Notes: generated from the sequence alone by a model not told the origin. DNA of 64,000 nucleotides from Flammeovirgaceae bacterium (GCA_016709845.1 JADJMA010000028.1:33515-97514); one strand, 5' to 3'. Counted from the first letter of the stretch, positions 30,860 to 41,160 are shown. Made by a program: numbers and translations.

Positions 30860-31164
30860 GAATTTTAAATCAAAAAATATATCGTAACAACAACCAGTAT
30901 GAAAAAAATACGTTAAGCGAACAATCCACTATACTGATTGCCGCTAGAGTAAAAAATCTTTCTTCAACAAATATTTTCGTTTGGGACGAAATGGATGAGC
31001 AAGTACACTCCCCCTCCCATTTACCAGGCTACCTAATTGGTTCATACCCATCCATGCAGACGCCATACAGGTACCAGTTGATGAAAATAGTAAGTTTATA
31101 TCGGACCTTGATATCCGATTTGTAAAATATTTATTACTTTGCTATCCCTATTCCTTGGGATAAT
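30860..31164. other. Intergenic region before the truncated haemoglobin
   Basis: About 305 bp without a gene. It holds the dyad at 31100-31119 described separately; I see no terminator with a clear T run after the fusion gene. Confidence 0.5.
31100..31119 (+). promoter_or_regulatory. Inverted repeat, possible Rrf2/NsrR-type operator
   Basis: ATCGGA (31100-31105) and TCCGAT (31114-31119) are perfect inverted arms with an 8-nt spacer, 45 bp upstream of the haemoglobin ATG at 31165. Size and symmetry suit an Rrf2-family (NsrR/IscR) dimer; the assignment is inference from the gene's likely role in NO or oxygen response. Confidence 0.4.
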
Positions 31165-31524
31165 ATGAACAGAGATATAACGGATTTGAATGATATCAGG
31201 ACCTTAGTGGATACATTCTTCGAGAGCGCTGTCAAAGATGATTTACTTGGCCCCATATTTTCTCAAATTGAAAATAGCCACTTGCACAAGGATACATTGT
31301 ATAAATATTGGGAAACGGTACTTTTAACGCACGCATCTGACGCAGAGCTATTCCCAAAGCACATAGAATTAATGTTTAGTCCTAAGCATTTCTTCAGATG
31401 GTTAACGTTATTTCTCAGCACAATTGACACCCTCTATTTCGGCCCTACTGCCGAAAAGGCTAAGATTATGGTGATGAGAAAGTCTGAGGAGTTTCAATCT
31501 GACCTTGGGTTTAGTGTATTTTAG
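31165..31524 (+). CDS. Group III truncated haemoglobin
   Basis: Intact 119-residue globin. The family layout is visible: the N-terminal helix DIRTLVDTFFESAVKDDLLG with PIFSQ, helix E region TLYKYWETVL, and the proximal His75 in MFSPKHFFRWLTLF, then DTLYFGPTAEKAKIMVMRKS. It is slightly shorter than the usual 130 or so residues. Group III proteins bind O2 or NO and are often linked to nitrosative or microaerobic stress. It is monocistronic, with an upstream inverted repeat at 31100-31119. Confidence 0.9.
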   Translation: MNRDITDLNDIRTLVDTFFESAVKDDLLGPIFSQIENSHLHKDTLYKYWETVLLTHASDAELFPKHIELMFSPKHFFRWLTLFLSTIDTLYFGPTAEKAKIMVMRKSEEFQSDLGFSVF

Positions 31525-31611
31525 TCCCTCATCGTAGAGCTCAAAAAAGTCTTTGCTTATATTCTAGGCACAAGTTTTACTCATGCCCTTACCTGCCGGA
31601 AGGCTTTAGCT

Positions 31612-32726
31612 TTATACTAAACTCAGGAATATCTTAATTTCTTCTTTCGTGTTGAAAAAATTCGGACTCACCCGAATGTTCTCAGCCTGCAAGGTTACCA
31701 AAACTTTCTCAGCGGTTAGCTTTTGGTATAGCGCTTTGGTGGCTTCCAATGAACCTGTGTTGAAATGAACAATGGCCGTTCGCTCTTCGCGGTTCTTTAT
31801 GGGCGTTACTATTTTATGTCCCTTTTCATGGAGCCCTTCAATCAGAAAATCCGTATTTTCTAACGCTTTCTTATAAACGTTCGGGATACCAATATCAAGT
31901 AACAACTCGAGTCCTGCCGACCACGCACTGAAGAGTGAGTAAGCAATGGTACCCGTCTCAAATTTTCTAGAGTCATCATAGTAAGAAAGTTTATCATAAA
32001 GGGTGTCCGCAGCAAACATGCCAGGTAAAACCGGGGCAATCCTATTAGCAACTTTTTATTAACATATAAGAATCCAGTTCCATGCATTCCCAGTAGCCAC
32101 TTGAAACCACAACCCGCCATTACATCTATCTGATCTTTTTCTACGTCAATAGGAATCATACCCGCTGCTTGTGCTACGTCTACGACAAACAAAGCACCTT
32201 TCTTGTGTGCCATTTTTCCAATAGTCGACAGGTTCGGTCTGTAACCACTATTGAATCGCACGGCAGCAATGGCCACCACGCGCGTTTTATCATCGATCAG
32301 TTTTCCGATTGCCCCGGGATCAATACTATTATCCTCATTGATTTTTGCAAACCTAACCTCAACACCCTTCTTTTCAAGTTGCAACCAGGGAAATGAGTTA
32401 TTCCAATGTTCTCGTTCAGGAATTACAATGTTGTCACCCTTTTTTAAATCCAGGCCTTGCGCAACAATCCCTACACCTACGCCAGTACTTGTTACCAGTG
32501 CATATTCTTCCGGTAATCCACCTAATAACTTGGATAGTGAAACACGTATTTCATCTCTATAAAATGCTTTATTTCCGATAGAACCATATTCTGTATTTAA
32601 GAATACCTGAAGTTGATCTTGCACCAAAGTATTTAGTGGGGCTTTTGAGGCATTGTTAAGATAAATTGCTTTTTTGGTAATCGGGAATAGTGATCGAATT
32701 TTTTCTATATTCATATCAATGAACAC
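31612..32726 (-). CDS. Class V aminotransferase (cysteine desulfurase-like), one frameshift
   Basis: PLP enzyme of about 370 residues in the aminotransferase V/isopenicillin N epimerase-like group. From 32726 (a second ATG at 32714 gives MNIEKIRSLFPITKK and may be the true start): AIYLNNASKAPLNTLV, TSTGVGVGIVAQGL, FVVDVAQAAGMIPIDV (Asp for the PLP ring) and GCGFKWLLGMHGTGFLYV with the Schiff-base Lys. A slip near 32030 shifts the frame; the C-terminal piece begins FAADTLYDKLSYYDDSRKFE, then ERTAIVHFNTGSLE and IRVSPNFFNTKEEI. Substrate unknown. The repeat element at 32741-32790 lies just before its start. Confidence 0.88.
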
Positions 32727-32740
32727 TAAATATTAGGTCC

Positions 32741-32790
32741 GCAAATTTAATTTTAAAATCAGTTCATGATCTTCCCCAGTTGAAGAGCTC
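32741..32790 (-). repeat. 50-bp repeat element, copy A (possible shared promoter)
   Basis: Closely similar to 35797-35844: GCAAAT-TAA-TTTAAAAT-A-TT-ATGATCTTCCC-AGT, then AGCT. On the minus strand it contains TAAATTTG, a TAnnTTTG-type minus-7 box, upstream of the aminotransferase gene. Confidence 0.5.
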
Positions 32791-34934
32791 CTATAACTTC
32801 TTCAAACCCTTGATCTGGTTTTTATCTGCTTCCACGATACTTATCGCGTAGCCACCGCCCGAGGCTGACCATTGTTGCAATTTAGAGGCATTACTGATCA
32901 CCACTTTTCGTATGGTGTACGCCTGTGGATTGGTTTTGTAATGGGCATCCTTTGCATCGGCATAGATGGTGGCAATGTAGGTCTTGCCTGGGTCCAGAAA
33001 GTTGAACAATACATTGGAGATGCGTGGTGTTTCTCCATTTACATTTCCAAGAAACCAAGTCGACTTTCCCTTTTCTTTACGCGCCACAGTAATGTATTGA
33101 CCGGGTTCTGCCTCCAGATATTTACTGTCATCCCAATCTAGCGCAACATCTTTAATAAATTGAAAGGCATCCATAAACCGGGAATAATTTTCTGGGAAAT
33201 CGGCTGCCATTTGAAGCGGACTGTACATCGTTACATACAACGCCAGTTGGTTGGCCAGTGTGCTGTTGCAATGACTGGTGTTGCTCGGATTAGCCTTACT
33301 GATGTTCATTTCAAAATTCCGGGGGTATAATCCATGGGTCCTCCTATCAATCGTGTGAAGGGAAGAATAGTTACATGATTTGGTTTGGAACCACCGAATG
33401 CCTGGAACTCGGTGCCGCGTGCGGATTCATTGCCGATCATATTCGGATACGTGCGGGCAATACCTGTGGGGCGAACAGCCTCATGTGCATTCACCATAAT
33501 CTTATACTGTGCGGCTTTCTCCACTACATACTGGTAGTGATTGACGGTCCATTGATCGTAGTGATAATATCCTCTTGGGAGAATATCACCCACATATCCC
33601 GTTTTCACGGCATCGTAATTATTGTCTTTCATAAATTGAAAAGCTTTATCAAGGTGGCGTTCATAATTACGGGTTGAGCCTGAGGTTTCGTGATGCATGA
33701 TTAGTTTGATTCCTTTTGATTTTGCATAGTCCCGCAAGCCCGGTAAGTCGAAATCCGGATATGGGGTAACAAAATCAAATACGTTATCTTTGTGATGACC
33801 AAACCAATCTTCCCACCCGATGTTCCAACCTTCCACAAGCACCCCATCAAATCCATGGAGTGAAGCAAAGTCGATGTATTTTTTTACGTTAGCCGTATTG
33901 GCTCCGTGGGTGCCATTCGGTTTTGCCGTAGAATAATCCGTAACGCCAATCTGAATAGAAGGCAAATCGTTCGTGTATGACCAAGTACTCTTTCCGGTGA
34001 TCATCTCCCACCATACGCCCATGTACTTAACCGGTTTAATCCAGGAGGTATCTTCAATCTTATTTGGCTCATTTAAATCGTACGTCATCTTACTCGCAAG
34101 AATCTCGCGCGCATCATTACTTACCATAACCGTACGCCACGGAGATGTACTAGGCGCCTGCATGTACCCTTTATCGCCCTTCGCATCAGGCGTAAGCCAC
34201 GATTGAAAGATCAGGTTCGCATCATCCAGATTTAAGTGCATGCAGGAATAGTTAATGAGTGCCGCTTCATGAATATTTATATACAGGCCCTCATCGGTCT
34301 TCATCATCAATGCGGTTTGAACACCTGTAGGTGAAAAGGGCGTTTGCGAAGCATTAGGTGAGATGCTCCCTTTCATCAGGTTTCGTATTTCGGATAATCG
34401 TGAAGTGGTATAGTTGTACTCTTGCGTATCGTAATCGCCTGCTATCCAAAAGGCCGTGTGGTTGCCTGCCATGGCAAACTGGGTCCGCTCCTCTTTGATC
34501 ACAAAATATATAAGGTTCTTCTGAGATGGAAATTCATACCGAAAGCCGAGACCTTCATCAAACATCCTGAACCGAATAATCAATTCACGATCGGTACCTT
34601 TTTGTAAAAGCGTTACGGCAAATTCATTGTAATGATTGCGGATACTTTTTACTTCGCCCCACACAGGCTCCCAGTTGGAGTCGTTCGTGGCAGTTTCTGA
34701 TTTCACGATTGAAAAATCATTCAGAAGAGATTTTTCATCGTTCTTAAGTTCAAGCCCCAGTTCACTTGGTTTTATAACAGACTTTCCGCTATAGGTCAAC
34801 GCATACGTTGGCGTTCCATCTGCTTTCAGTGCGAATGTCATGCTTAATTTTCCGTTTGGTGACTGAAGCTGCTGACAGAGAACTTCGCTGGAAAGAATTA
34901 ACAGTAAACTTATAACTACCAGAAACTTTTTCAT
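32791..34934 (-). CDS. Glycoside hydrolase family 97 (SusB-like), one frameshift
   Basis: GH97 alpha-glucosidase/galactosidase of about 714 residues, a periplasmic calcium-dependent enzyme typical of Bacteroidota. The start at 34934 gives a signal peptide ending SEVLCQQ. N-terminal sandwich: QLQSPNGKLSMTFALKADGT, FDEGLGFRYEFP. Barrel: VKYMGVWWEMITGKSTWSYT, FDGVLVEGWNIGWEDW. Catalytic and calcium-binding region: MVNAHEAVRPTGIARTYPN and GNESARGTEFQAFGG, whose glutamates match the SusB-type inverting active site. A slip near 33308 separates PGILK from ISKANPSNTSHCNSTLANQL; the tail has LALYVTMYSPLQMAADFPEN and ends KNQIKGLKKL. No SusC/SusD pair is nearby. Confidence 0.93.
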
Positions 34935-34998
34935 AGAAGGAATCCTTTTTAGTGAAGTACAATATTAAGCAAGTTGTAACTGAAAAATGTAAGACTCG

Positions 34999-35736
34999 CT
35001 ATAGATTTAAAAACCGAACCCCCGTAATCTTTTCACAGACTGCGAGAAATTTATCTTGCAACGCTTCATCGGTAGCGGTTGGATTAAAGTGCTTTTGATG
35101 TTGATGAAAAAAATACTGGCCACTCTCTTTCGCTTGGGCCTGATCACTGGTAGCCAGCCAACATTGAGTTTGATAACCTTGCTCCAGATCATCCGGTGCA
35201 CCGGCACCACCCATTTTGGTAGGCACCCAGCCCGGGTTAACACCATTGCTATATACTGTGGGCCATAAACGCGCCACCGCCATGCTGAATAAAAGCACGT
35301 GTAGCTTCGAATCGGAATAACTGATTTTATCGGGATCACTTTCTAGTTGTTGTAATTTAGCTTGTCCCCCACTATGTAATCCTGAGCTCAAATAGATCAA
35401 GCGTTTGGGTGGGGTAATTAAACTGGTTAAGATGTAAGGTGCTAAGGTATTGACGGCCACAATCACTTTCCCGCTGGCGCGATACACACCTGCATTGTGA
35501 ATCACAGCATCAAAACTTCCCAACGCATTTAGATCATTAGCTAACTGTTTGGTTTCATCGAGGTTTGATAAGTCTGCGGTTACTACCGCCTCGGCACCGG
35601 GTATTTTTTTCAAAGCCTCCTGTCCGCGGGCTTTGTTGCGTGCGTGCAACACAACCTGATGTCCTTCACTTACTAATTGCATAGCGGCCAACTGACCAAG
35701 GCCATCCGCTGAGCCTGTGATAAAGATTCTTGACAT
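34999..35736 (-). CDS. Short-chain dehydrogenase/reductase
   Basis: Intact 245-residue SDR. Cofactor loop GSADGLG at residues 8-14, HNAGVYR at 80-86, catalytic Ser in YLSSGLHSG near 117, and Tyr140 and Lys144 in ISYSDSKLHVLLF. VNPGWVPTKMGGAGAPDD follows, as usual. Related proteins are annotated simply as SDR family NAD(P)-dependent oxidoreductases or protochlorophyllide-reductase-like proteins. Repeat copy B (35797-35844) lies about 60 bp before the start and carries its likely promoter. Confidence 0.92.
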   Translation of the reverse strand: MSRIFITGSADGLGQLAAMQLVSEGHQVVLHARNKARGQEALKKIPGAEAVVTADLSNLDETKQLANDLNALGSFDAVIHNAGVYRASGKVIVAVNTLAPYILTSLITPPKRLIYLSSGLHSGGQAKLQQLESDPDKISYSDSKLHVLLFSMAVARLWPTVYSNGVNPGWVPTKMGGAGAPDDLEQGYQTQCWLATSDQAQAKESGQYFFHQHQKHFNPTATDEALQDKFLAVCEKITGVRFLNL

Positions 35737-35796
35737 GAACTAAAGATATTACCAATGAACTGATTTTCTAAAGCGACTCAGAAATTTCTAAGTACT

Positions 35797-35844
35797 GCAA
35801 ATCTAACTTTAAAATTAATTTATGATCTTCCCAAGTCGCGAGCT
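35797..35844 (-). repeat. 50-bp repeat element, copy B (possible shared promoter)
   Basis: Matches copy A at 32741-32790 over nearly its whole length. On the minus strand it contains TAGATTTG, a TAnnTTTG-type minus-7 box, upstream of the SDR gene, and it follows the stop of the M1 peptidase gene. Confidence 0.5.
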
Positions 35845-35858
35845 TGAATTCAACTATT

Positions 35859-37511
35859 TTATTTCCTGGTCAAAGTTCCCTCCATCAGTACCCATGATTC
35901 CGGATCAAGCAAAACTTTATTGGGTTCCGAATCCAGTGCGATAGTAAATGTATTTGACTTTTCGTTTACCTGAATAGTTTTCATCACCGGCTTATCGGCT
36001 TTTCCGGCATACACGGCAATCTGAATAGGCATTTTAAAAATACTACCATCCGTTTGAACCTGATCTAATTCAATTGTTAGTTCCCTATTCTTTGTATTGT
36101 ATTGCCAGATTCCATTGACTTTGAATGTACCCGGTTTGTATAACCACTGTTGAAAAAAATCTTTTAGGTCCAGTCCCGAGGCCACTTCCATTTCCCGCAG
36201 AAAGTCGGCCGTGGTAGCATTTAGGTTCTGGTATTTTTTATAATAGGTTTGAATTCCTTTCCAAAATACATCGGTACCCATAACACCGCGCAGCATGTGT
36301 AATGTCCAGCTGCCTTTCTGATAGGTTTGGCCACTGGTAACCTGGCTCATATCTTTTAGGTTATCGTGAACAATCCGGTAGTTAGGATTTTTTTCATAGA
36401 AGGCGTTTACGCTTTTCTTACTGGATGCCAGACCTTCCATAAAAGCATCGTGACCATACTCATGCTCAATAAACAGTAAGGTAAAGTAAGTAGCAAAACC
36501 TTCACTCAACCAAACATCATCCCAGTCAGATTCCGTTACTGCATTGCCAAACCATTGATGGGCAATTTCATGGATGACTACATTCCTCCAACGCAAGTTC
36601 CTGTCTCCTACTACTGAACCCTCACTATACAAAATAGCTGAGGCTGCCTCCATGCCACCGCTCACGCTATTGGATTGAATGTTAGCCAACTTCTCGTATG
36701 AAAATGGACCTACATACGAACTATAAAATTCCAAGACCTTTTTTGTAGGCTCTGCGAAATCATAAAATCCTTTATCGCGATCCTGATGGTATACCCAGGT
36801 CTCGATCGATTTATGATCAAATTGATCTACATACTGAACAGCAAAGCGAGCAACACCCAATACATACAACCAGGGTGCAATGGGAACGGATTGTTTCCAA
36901 TGCGTTAACTGATTTCCATTTGCTAAATCTGTTTCTTCTATTTTTAAACCATTCGATACTACCTGGTAATGCGCAGGCGCGGTAACAATAAACTCGCACG
37001 TAGCTTTATCGTAAGGATGATCGACCAGCGCGAGCCAATTGCGTCCTTTGTCGGGCCAGTTGTCACTGAAAAATGTTCTATCGCCATATTTGTTATTGGC
37101 AATCTTGAGTCCGGTGGCGGGCACACCCGAATAAGTAATTGTGTATTGTGTACGCTGATTGAGTTGCGAAGAGACTGGCAGCTTGATTTTCAACTCATCA
37201 TTTTCATGAGTGTATTCCAACACTTTCCCTGCGGCAGTTACCTGACTAACTTTCATACCCTTATTTCCTAATGCTGCAGTAGCCTTTATCAAATCAAGTC
37301 TTAGGGTTTCAACGCCTGCGCCAACATATCTAACGTCAATAGTTACTTCACATTTAATTTCGTCTGTATTGTCGGAGAGTAGAATTTTAAACGCATAGTT
37401 TAGTATATCAACTTTCGGATTTTTGGGATAATTATCGGCAAGTGAAAATGTAGTAGTGAAAGCGAGAAGCGTGATGCACAATGACCATTTCATTTTAGTA
37501 TAAGCCTTCAT
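35859..37511 (-). CDS. M1-family metallopeptidase, secreted
   Basis: Intact 550-residue zinc aminopeptidase of family M1. The signal peptide is MKWSLCITLLAFTTTFSLAD (the second Met, residue 7, may be the start). Exopeptidase motif GGMEAA at 285-290. Zinc site HEIAHQW: His314, catalytic Glu315, His318, with third ligand Glu337 in WLSEGFATY. The N-terminal saddle domain and a C-terminal beta-domain (KMPIQIAVYAG) are present; the long C-terminal helical domain of some M1 enzymes is absent. It trims peptides in the periplasm or outside the cell. It follows the M24 peptidase gene by 21 bp, forming a two-gene peptidase operon. Confidence 0.94.
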   Translation of the reverse strand: MKAYTKMKWSLCITLLAFTTTFSLADNYPKNPKVDILNYAFKILLSDNTDEIKCEVTIDVRYVGAGVETLRLDLIKATAALGNKGMKVSQVTAAGKVLEYTHENDELKIKLPVSSQLNQRTQYTITYSGVPATGLKIANNKYGDRTFFSDNWPDKGRNWLALVDHPYDKATCEFIVTAPAHYQVVSNGLKIEETDLANGNQLTHWKQSVPIAPWLYVLGVARFAVQYVDQFDHKSIETWVYHQDRDKGFYDFAEPTKKVLEFYSSYVGPFSYEKLANIQSNSVSGGMEAASAILYSEGSVVGDRNLRWRNVVIHEIAHQWFGNAVTESDWDDVWLSEGFATYFTLLFIEHEYGHDAFMEGLASSKKSVNAFYEKNPNYRIVHDNLKDMSQVTSGQTYQKGSWTLHMLRGVMGTDVFWKGIQTYYKKYQNLNATTADFLREMEVASGLDLKDFFQQWLYKPGTFKVNGIWQYNTKNRELTIELDQVQTDGSIFKMPIQIAVYAGKADKPVMKTIQVNEKSNTFTIALDSEPNKVLLDPESWVLMEGTLTRK

Positions 37512-37532
37512 AGTTTTATAATTTGAATAACT

Positions 37533-38977
37533 CTATTTTTTAATTGGTAATGCGATGGCCGGACGAAGTTCAATCAATCCCTTTTCCTTGATAGTGCGTT
37601 CTACATCTTCAATGCTGGAAGGAACGAAAGCGCTCATGTTTTCAACGCCAGTTTCAGTTACCAACGCTACATCTTCGATACGAACATATAATCTTTCCTC
37701 ATGAATCCAAATCATAGGATCAATCGTAAACACCATACCCGGTTTTAACTTTACGCCATGCACACGCCCCACATCGTGCACGGCCATGCCAACCGGATGT
37801 TGAAAGTGTCCACGGAATTGCACGCCTTCCTGAACGGCTTTTAAATGTGCCGGCTTGACAAACTTTTTACCTACAAGATATTGTTTCATATCTGCAGCCG
37901 CTTTGTCAAGCACGTCATTTGAAGTGACTCCTGGTTTAATGTATTTGAAAAGCGCATCGCGATAAGCAATTACAAAATTGTAAAGTTCTTTTTGCTCCTC
38001 ATTAAACTTTCCATTCACCGGCCAAATGCGCGTAACATCACTGGTGTAGTATCTATAATCGGGTGCGTAATCCATTAGTACGAGATCACCCTCTTTCAAA
38101 ACATCCGTTTTATAAAAATAATGCCCCATGTAAGCATTGGTGCCTCCTCCTATGATCGCAGGGTAAGCATCGCCTCGAGCACCTTGCATGTAAAAGATAT
38201 ACTTAGCCGCTGCATCCAACTGATATTCATAAACACCAGGCTGGGTTGACTTCATGGCTTCTATAATTCCCAAACCTGCAATTTGTGTGGCCTTGCGAAT
38301 GAGGTCGACCTCCTTGGGGCTTTTTATCAGGCGCATAGAATCCAAGGCTGGCGATAAATCACGAATTTCAAACTGCGGTACGCGTGCATTGAGTTTAGAA
38401 ATAAATAATGCTTCTCGAGTGGCCTGGCCATCCCATGGATCTGATGAAGACCTCGCCGTCCATAAAGCAACTCATCACGACTGTCATTTCCGATTTCTGC
38501 CGGACTGAATTCCGTGTAAAGCAAAGGCGCTGGTGGTCTGATCAATCCGGTGCTAATCAGATCACCAGCAAAATTCAATACCCTTTACCTGATCAGCACC
38601 CGTAAGTTGTTTAACCAACTCCGTATCTTCTGCCGATAATACTTTTCCTGACCGCGTTCTGTGCCTTCATCGCGATGTGGAAGGTATAAGGTTGACTGTT
38701 TATTTCTTCCATTGAGCAGCAAATAAGAATGCGCTGTTTCTATTCCGGTGAGGTAATAGAATGTATTTGCTTGCCTAAAGACGCTAAGCCAGGTACCCCA
38801 CTTGCACCTTGAATAACAGCAATGGCATTAGTGCCAATGGCATCAAATATTTTTGTTCTCCGTTCGGCAAAATCTGACGGTGTAAAATCAGTTTGGTAAT
38901 GATGCTTATCCTGTGCAAACACAGGATTCAAAAAAAGTAAAAATAGAATAGTATTGAGTGAGGTTTTTCTTCTTCAT
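37533..38977 (-). CDS. M24-family Xaa-Pro aminopeptidase, secreted, frameshifted N-terminus
   Basis: About 481 residues. The catalytic C-terminal half is intact (from about 38345): MRLIKSPKEVDLIRKATQIA, QGARGDAYPAIIGGGTNAYM, VLMDYAPDYRYYTSDVTRIW (metal Asp residues), GHFQHPVGMAVHDVGRVHGV (His), FTIDPMIWIHEERLYVRIED (Glu residues). The N-terminal domain is broken into several frames; recognisable parts are NPVFAQDKHHYQTDFTPSDF with FAERRTKIFDAIGTNAIAVI, and, from ATG at 38977, the signal-peptide beginning MKKKNLTQYYSIFTF. Breaks lie near 38945, 38745, 38580 and 38350-38450. It cleaves N-terminal residues before proline and is co-oriented with the M1 peptidase gene just downstream. Confidence 0.88.
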
Positions 38978-39051
38978 TATATTATTAGGCTAGTGGTTGG
39001 ATAAAGATATGTTTTTTAGTGATTGGCTCAATGACAATTTTATCAATTCCG

Positions 39052-39081
39052 TTTGCATCCATTCAAATTTGATTACCTTTG
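39052..39081 (+). promoter_or_regulatory. Bacteroidota-type promoter of yjdM
   Basis: TTTG at 39052-39055 and TACCTTTG at 39074-39081 match the minus-33 and minus-7 boxes of Bacteroidota housekeeping promoters (TTTG, about 19 bp, TAnnTTTG), with an 18-bp spacer. Transcription would start only a few bases before the ATG at 39089. Confidence 0.55.
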
Positions 39082-39088
39082 TAAAACT

Positions 39089-39451
39089 ATGAGCGAAAAA
39101 TCTGAATCAAATAAATGCCCAAACTGTCAGTCGCTATATGGTTACCCTACGGGCTCTTCCATGATGTGCCCGGAATGTGGGCATGAATGGAACTCGGATG
39201 AAATTAGCGAAGTTGCTACAGAAGAAGTTGATGCATCGGTGGTGAGAGATGCTAATGGTACTTTGCTGGAAAACGGTGATACCGTAATTATTATCAAAGA
39301 TTTGCCTCTGAAAGGAGCTTCAAAATCAATTAAAGCCGGTACAAAAGTGAAGAATATTAAACTAACCAGCGGTGATCATAATATTGATTGTAAAGTTGAT
39401 GGCTTTGGTTCCATGGGTCTCAAATCGCAATTTGTACGTAAGAGCGTTTAA
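39089..39451 (+). CDS. yjdM: YjdM (PhnA-like) zinc-ribbon protein
   Basis: Intact 120-residue protein of the YjdM family, once called PhnA. The zinc ribbon has CPNCQSLYG and MCPECGHEWN (four Cys, residues about 10-35). The second domain reads VVRDANGTLLENGDTVIIIK, VKGSS-like LKGASKSIKAGTKVKNIKL, and GDHNIDCKVDGFGSMGLKSQ, closely following E. coli YjdM. Despite the old name it is not a phosphonoacetate hydrolase; its role is unclear. The start is ATG at 39089 rather than the upstream in-frame ATG at 39053, because the promoter boxes at 39052-39081 would lie inside the longer version. Confidence 0.93.
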   Translation: MSEKSESNKCPNCQSLYGYPTGSSMMCPECGHEWNSDEISEVATEEVDASVVRDANGTLLENGDTVIIIKDLPLKGASKSIKAGTKVKNIKLTSGDHNIDCKVDGFGSMGLKSQFVRKSV

Positions 39452-39491
39452 AATCTTATAATTGGAATGACCTTAACTAAACCTAAATACT

Positions 39492-39694
39492 ATGAAACTA
39501 ATCACGAAGAAACTGGTCCTATTAACTTTCCTTTCCCTCATGGGAGCTACTGTTATTGTTTCCTGTGGGAAAAAGCTGCGGAAGGAGAACATCCAACCTC
39601 TGATTCGGCTGTAGAGGCCTCGGATTCAACCGAACACCCATCCGATTCTACCCAGAGGAGCATCCCGAGCATCCACAAGACTCACAAAGAATAA
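39492..39694 (+). CDS. Small His/Asp/Ser-rich lipoprotein, frameshifted
   Basis: From ATG 39492: MKLITKKLVLLTFLSLMGAT followed by VIVSCGK, a clear lipoprotein signal with the lipobox Cys near residue 25. A slip in GGGAAAAAGC near 39570 moves the frame; the mature part is short and repetitive (AEGEHPTSDSAVEASDSTEH, then PSDST), and after another slip near 39650 possibly EEHPEHPQDSQR. The composition suggests a flexible, metal-binding or surface tail. No family is recognised and the exact end is uncertain. Confidence 0.5.
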
Positions 39695-39709
39695 TTAAAC
39701 AATCTCAGC

Positions 39710-41048
39710 TTATAGCGATTGATTGGCAGGACGTGTAAACGTAAAAGTAGTTTTCGTTACTACTTCTTTACCATCTATTTCCAGGTAGGGATAGGCCAAA
39801 AAATTTATTGGTTCTGAAGCCGGGCCGGGTTCTACAATAAGATCTCGGCCCTTGCTAAATTCTATTCTGTTAGCAGGATGATGTCCAAAATAGTAAGTAG
39901 CCAAAGCCGTATATTTATTGGCTTCACTAATATCAATGGGCCACCATTTTCCTTCGGCATAAAACTCGGCCCAACAATGATACCCGTCAATGCCGCCCTC
40001 ATTTCTGTCGGCAGGAATGGATGCACCAACAGCAAAGCGAGCCGGAATTCCTAGAGAGCGAGCAAGGGAAATAAAGAATGAATGGAACTCAGTACAATTA
40101 CCGGTTCGTACATCGCATGCATAATTAGAATCGCCTTTCCCGTAGTTGCCATACTTCATATAACGCATGTTGTCAATAATGTAATCATACAATGCGCGGG
40201 CTTTCATGAGTTCACTGCCATCGCGCCCACGCGTAGCATCGTTAGCAATAGTTTCAAAACGTCCACCCACAGGCATTAACCGATTATCAGCCAGATACCG
40301 CGCGTCTATTGGCCCGGCATCAGCATAGGGTCCTTTTTCAACGCGCTTTACCTTGTATAAGATATCTATAGTCTTTTTGCTTTCCTTAGCGTTGAGAGCC
40401 ACGTATAAAATTGTGTTATTGAATTCTTTATCATTCAACAATTTGTACTCCATGGGTACTTTCATTTCGGCAATTTCTATTTGTTGGTATTCATCGGTGG
40501 TGGCGATTGGAATCCACATTTTTGCCTCTCCATTTATTTCTGGCAACTCAACCTGATAATGGAATTCAAACGAATCGCTGCCTTCCATTACGCCCAATAA
40601 GCGGGTGGAAGCTTCCTTAACGGGAATGCGGTTCCAGGTTTTATCAGGCTTTTGTTTCCAGGCGTAGTACGGTTTTCCATTTAATTTATGAACGCTGGTT
40701 TCGGTTACGGTCATAGCTCCCGGTTCACCATCAAGAAAAAAATCAACATCATATACATCCCCACGTTCATCGGCCAGATCGACACAGGCGAAATTTCTTT
40801 TCGGACCGAGATTAGAAAGATATTCGGTATGTACCCGTACCAGTTTCATCCGAAAATCCTTACCCCGGTCGCTTACTTCAAAGTACCCTCCATTTTCTTC
40901 TGTCTTCTTTTGAATAAAACTCTTTATTCCCGCTTCTATTTCTGCGATAGAAACTCTTTAGGTTTTTGCGCCTTCGATTTCCTTCTTTTCGTGGCACGAT
41001 CCGGAAGCTAAAATAAGAATGAGGATAGGGAAAAATTCTCTTGATCAT
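39710..41048 (-). CDS. Transglutaminase-like domain lipoprotein, frameshifted N-terminus
   Basis: About 446 residues. The open frame from 40849 is preceded in other frames by ATG 41048, MIKRIFP and a lipoprotein-like leader ending LASGSCHEKKEIEGAKT, then IAEIEAGIKSFIQKKTEENG and GYFEVSDRGKDF, so the true start is 41048 with slips near 41020 and 40860-40950. The transglutaminase core: DVRTGNCTEFHSFFISLARS (catalytic Cys), LGIPARFAVGASIP, GIDGYHCWAEFYAEGKWWPI (His) and DISEANKYT (Asp). Such bacterial transglutaminase-like proteins may be proteases or crosslinkers; function unknown. It is exported and membrane-anchored. Confidence 0.85.
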
Positions 41049-41160
41049 AGGGTTAAAGATAAGTGTGAATATCTCAAATTCAACAAAATGTCAGCAAGTA
41101 AAACGGTTTCTTCAGATGACAAAATTTTAGTCCGGAAAGCTATTAATAGATTTTAACTAT

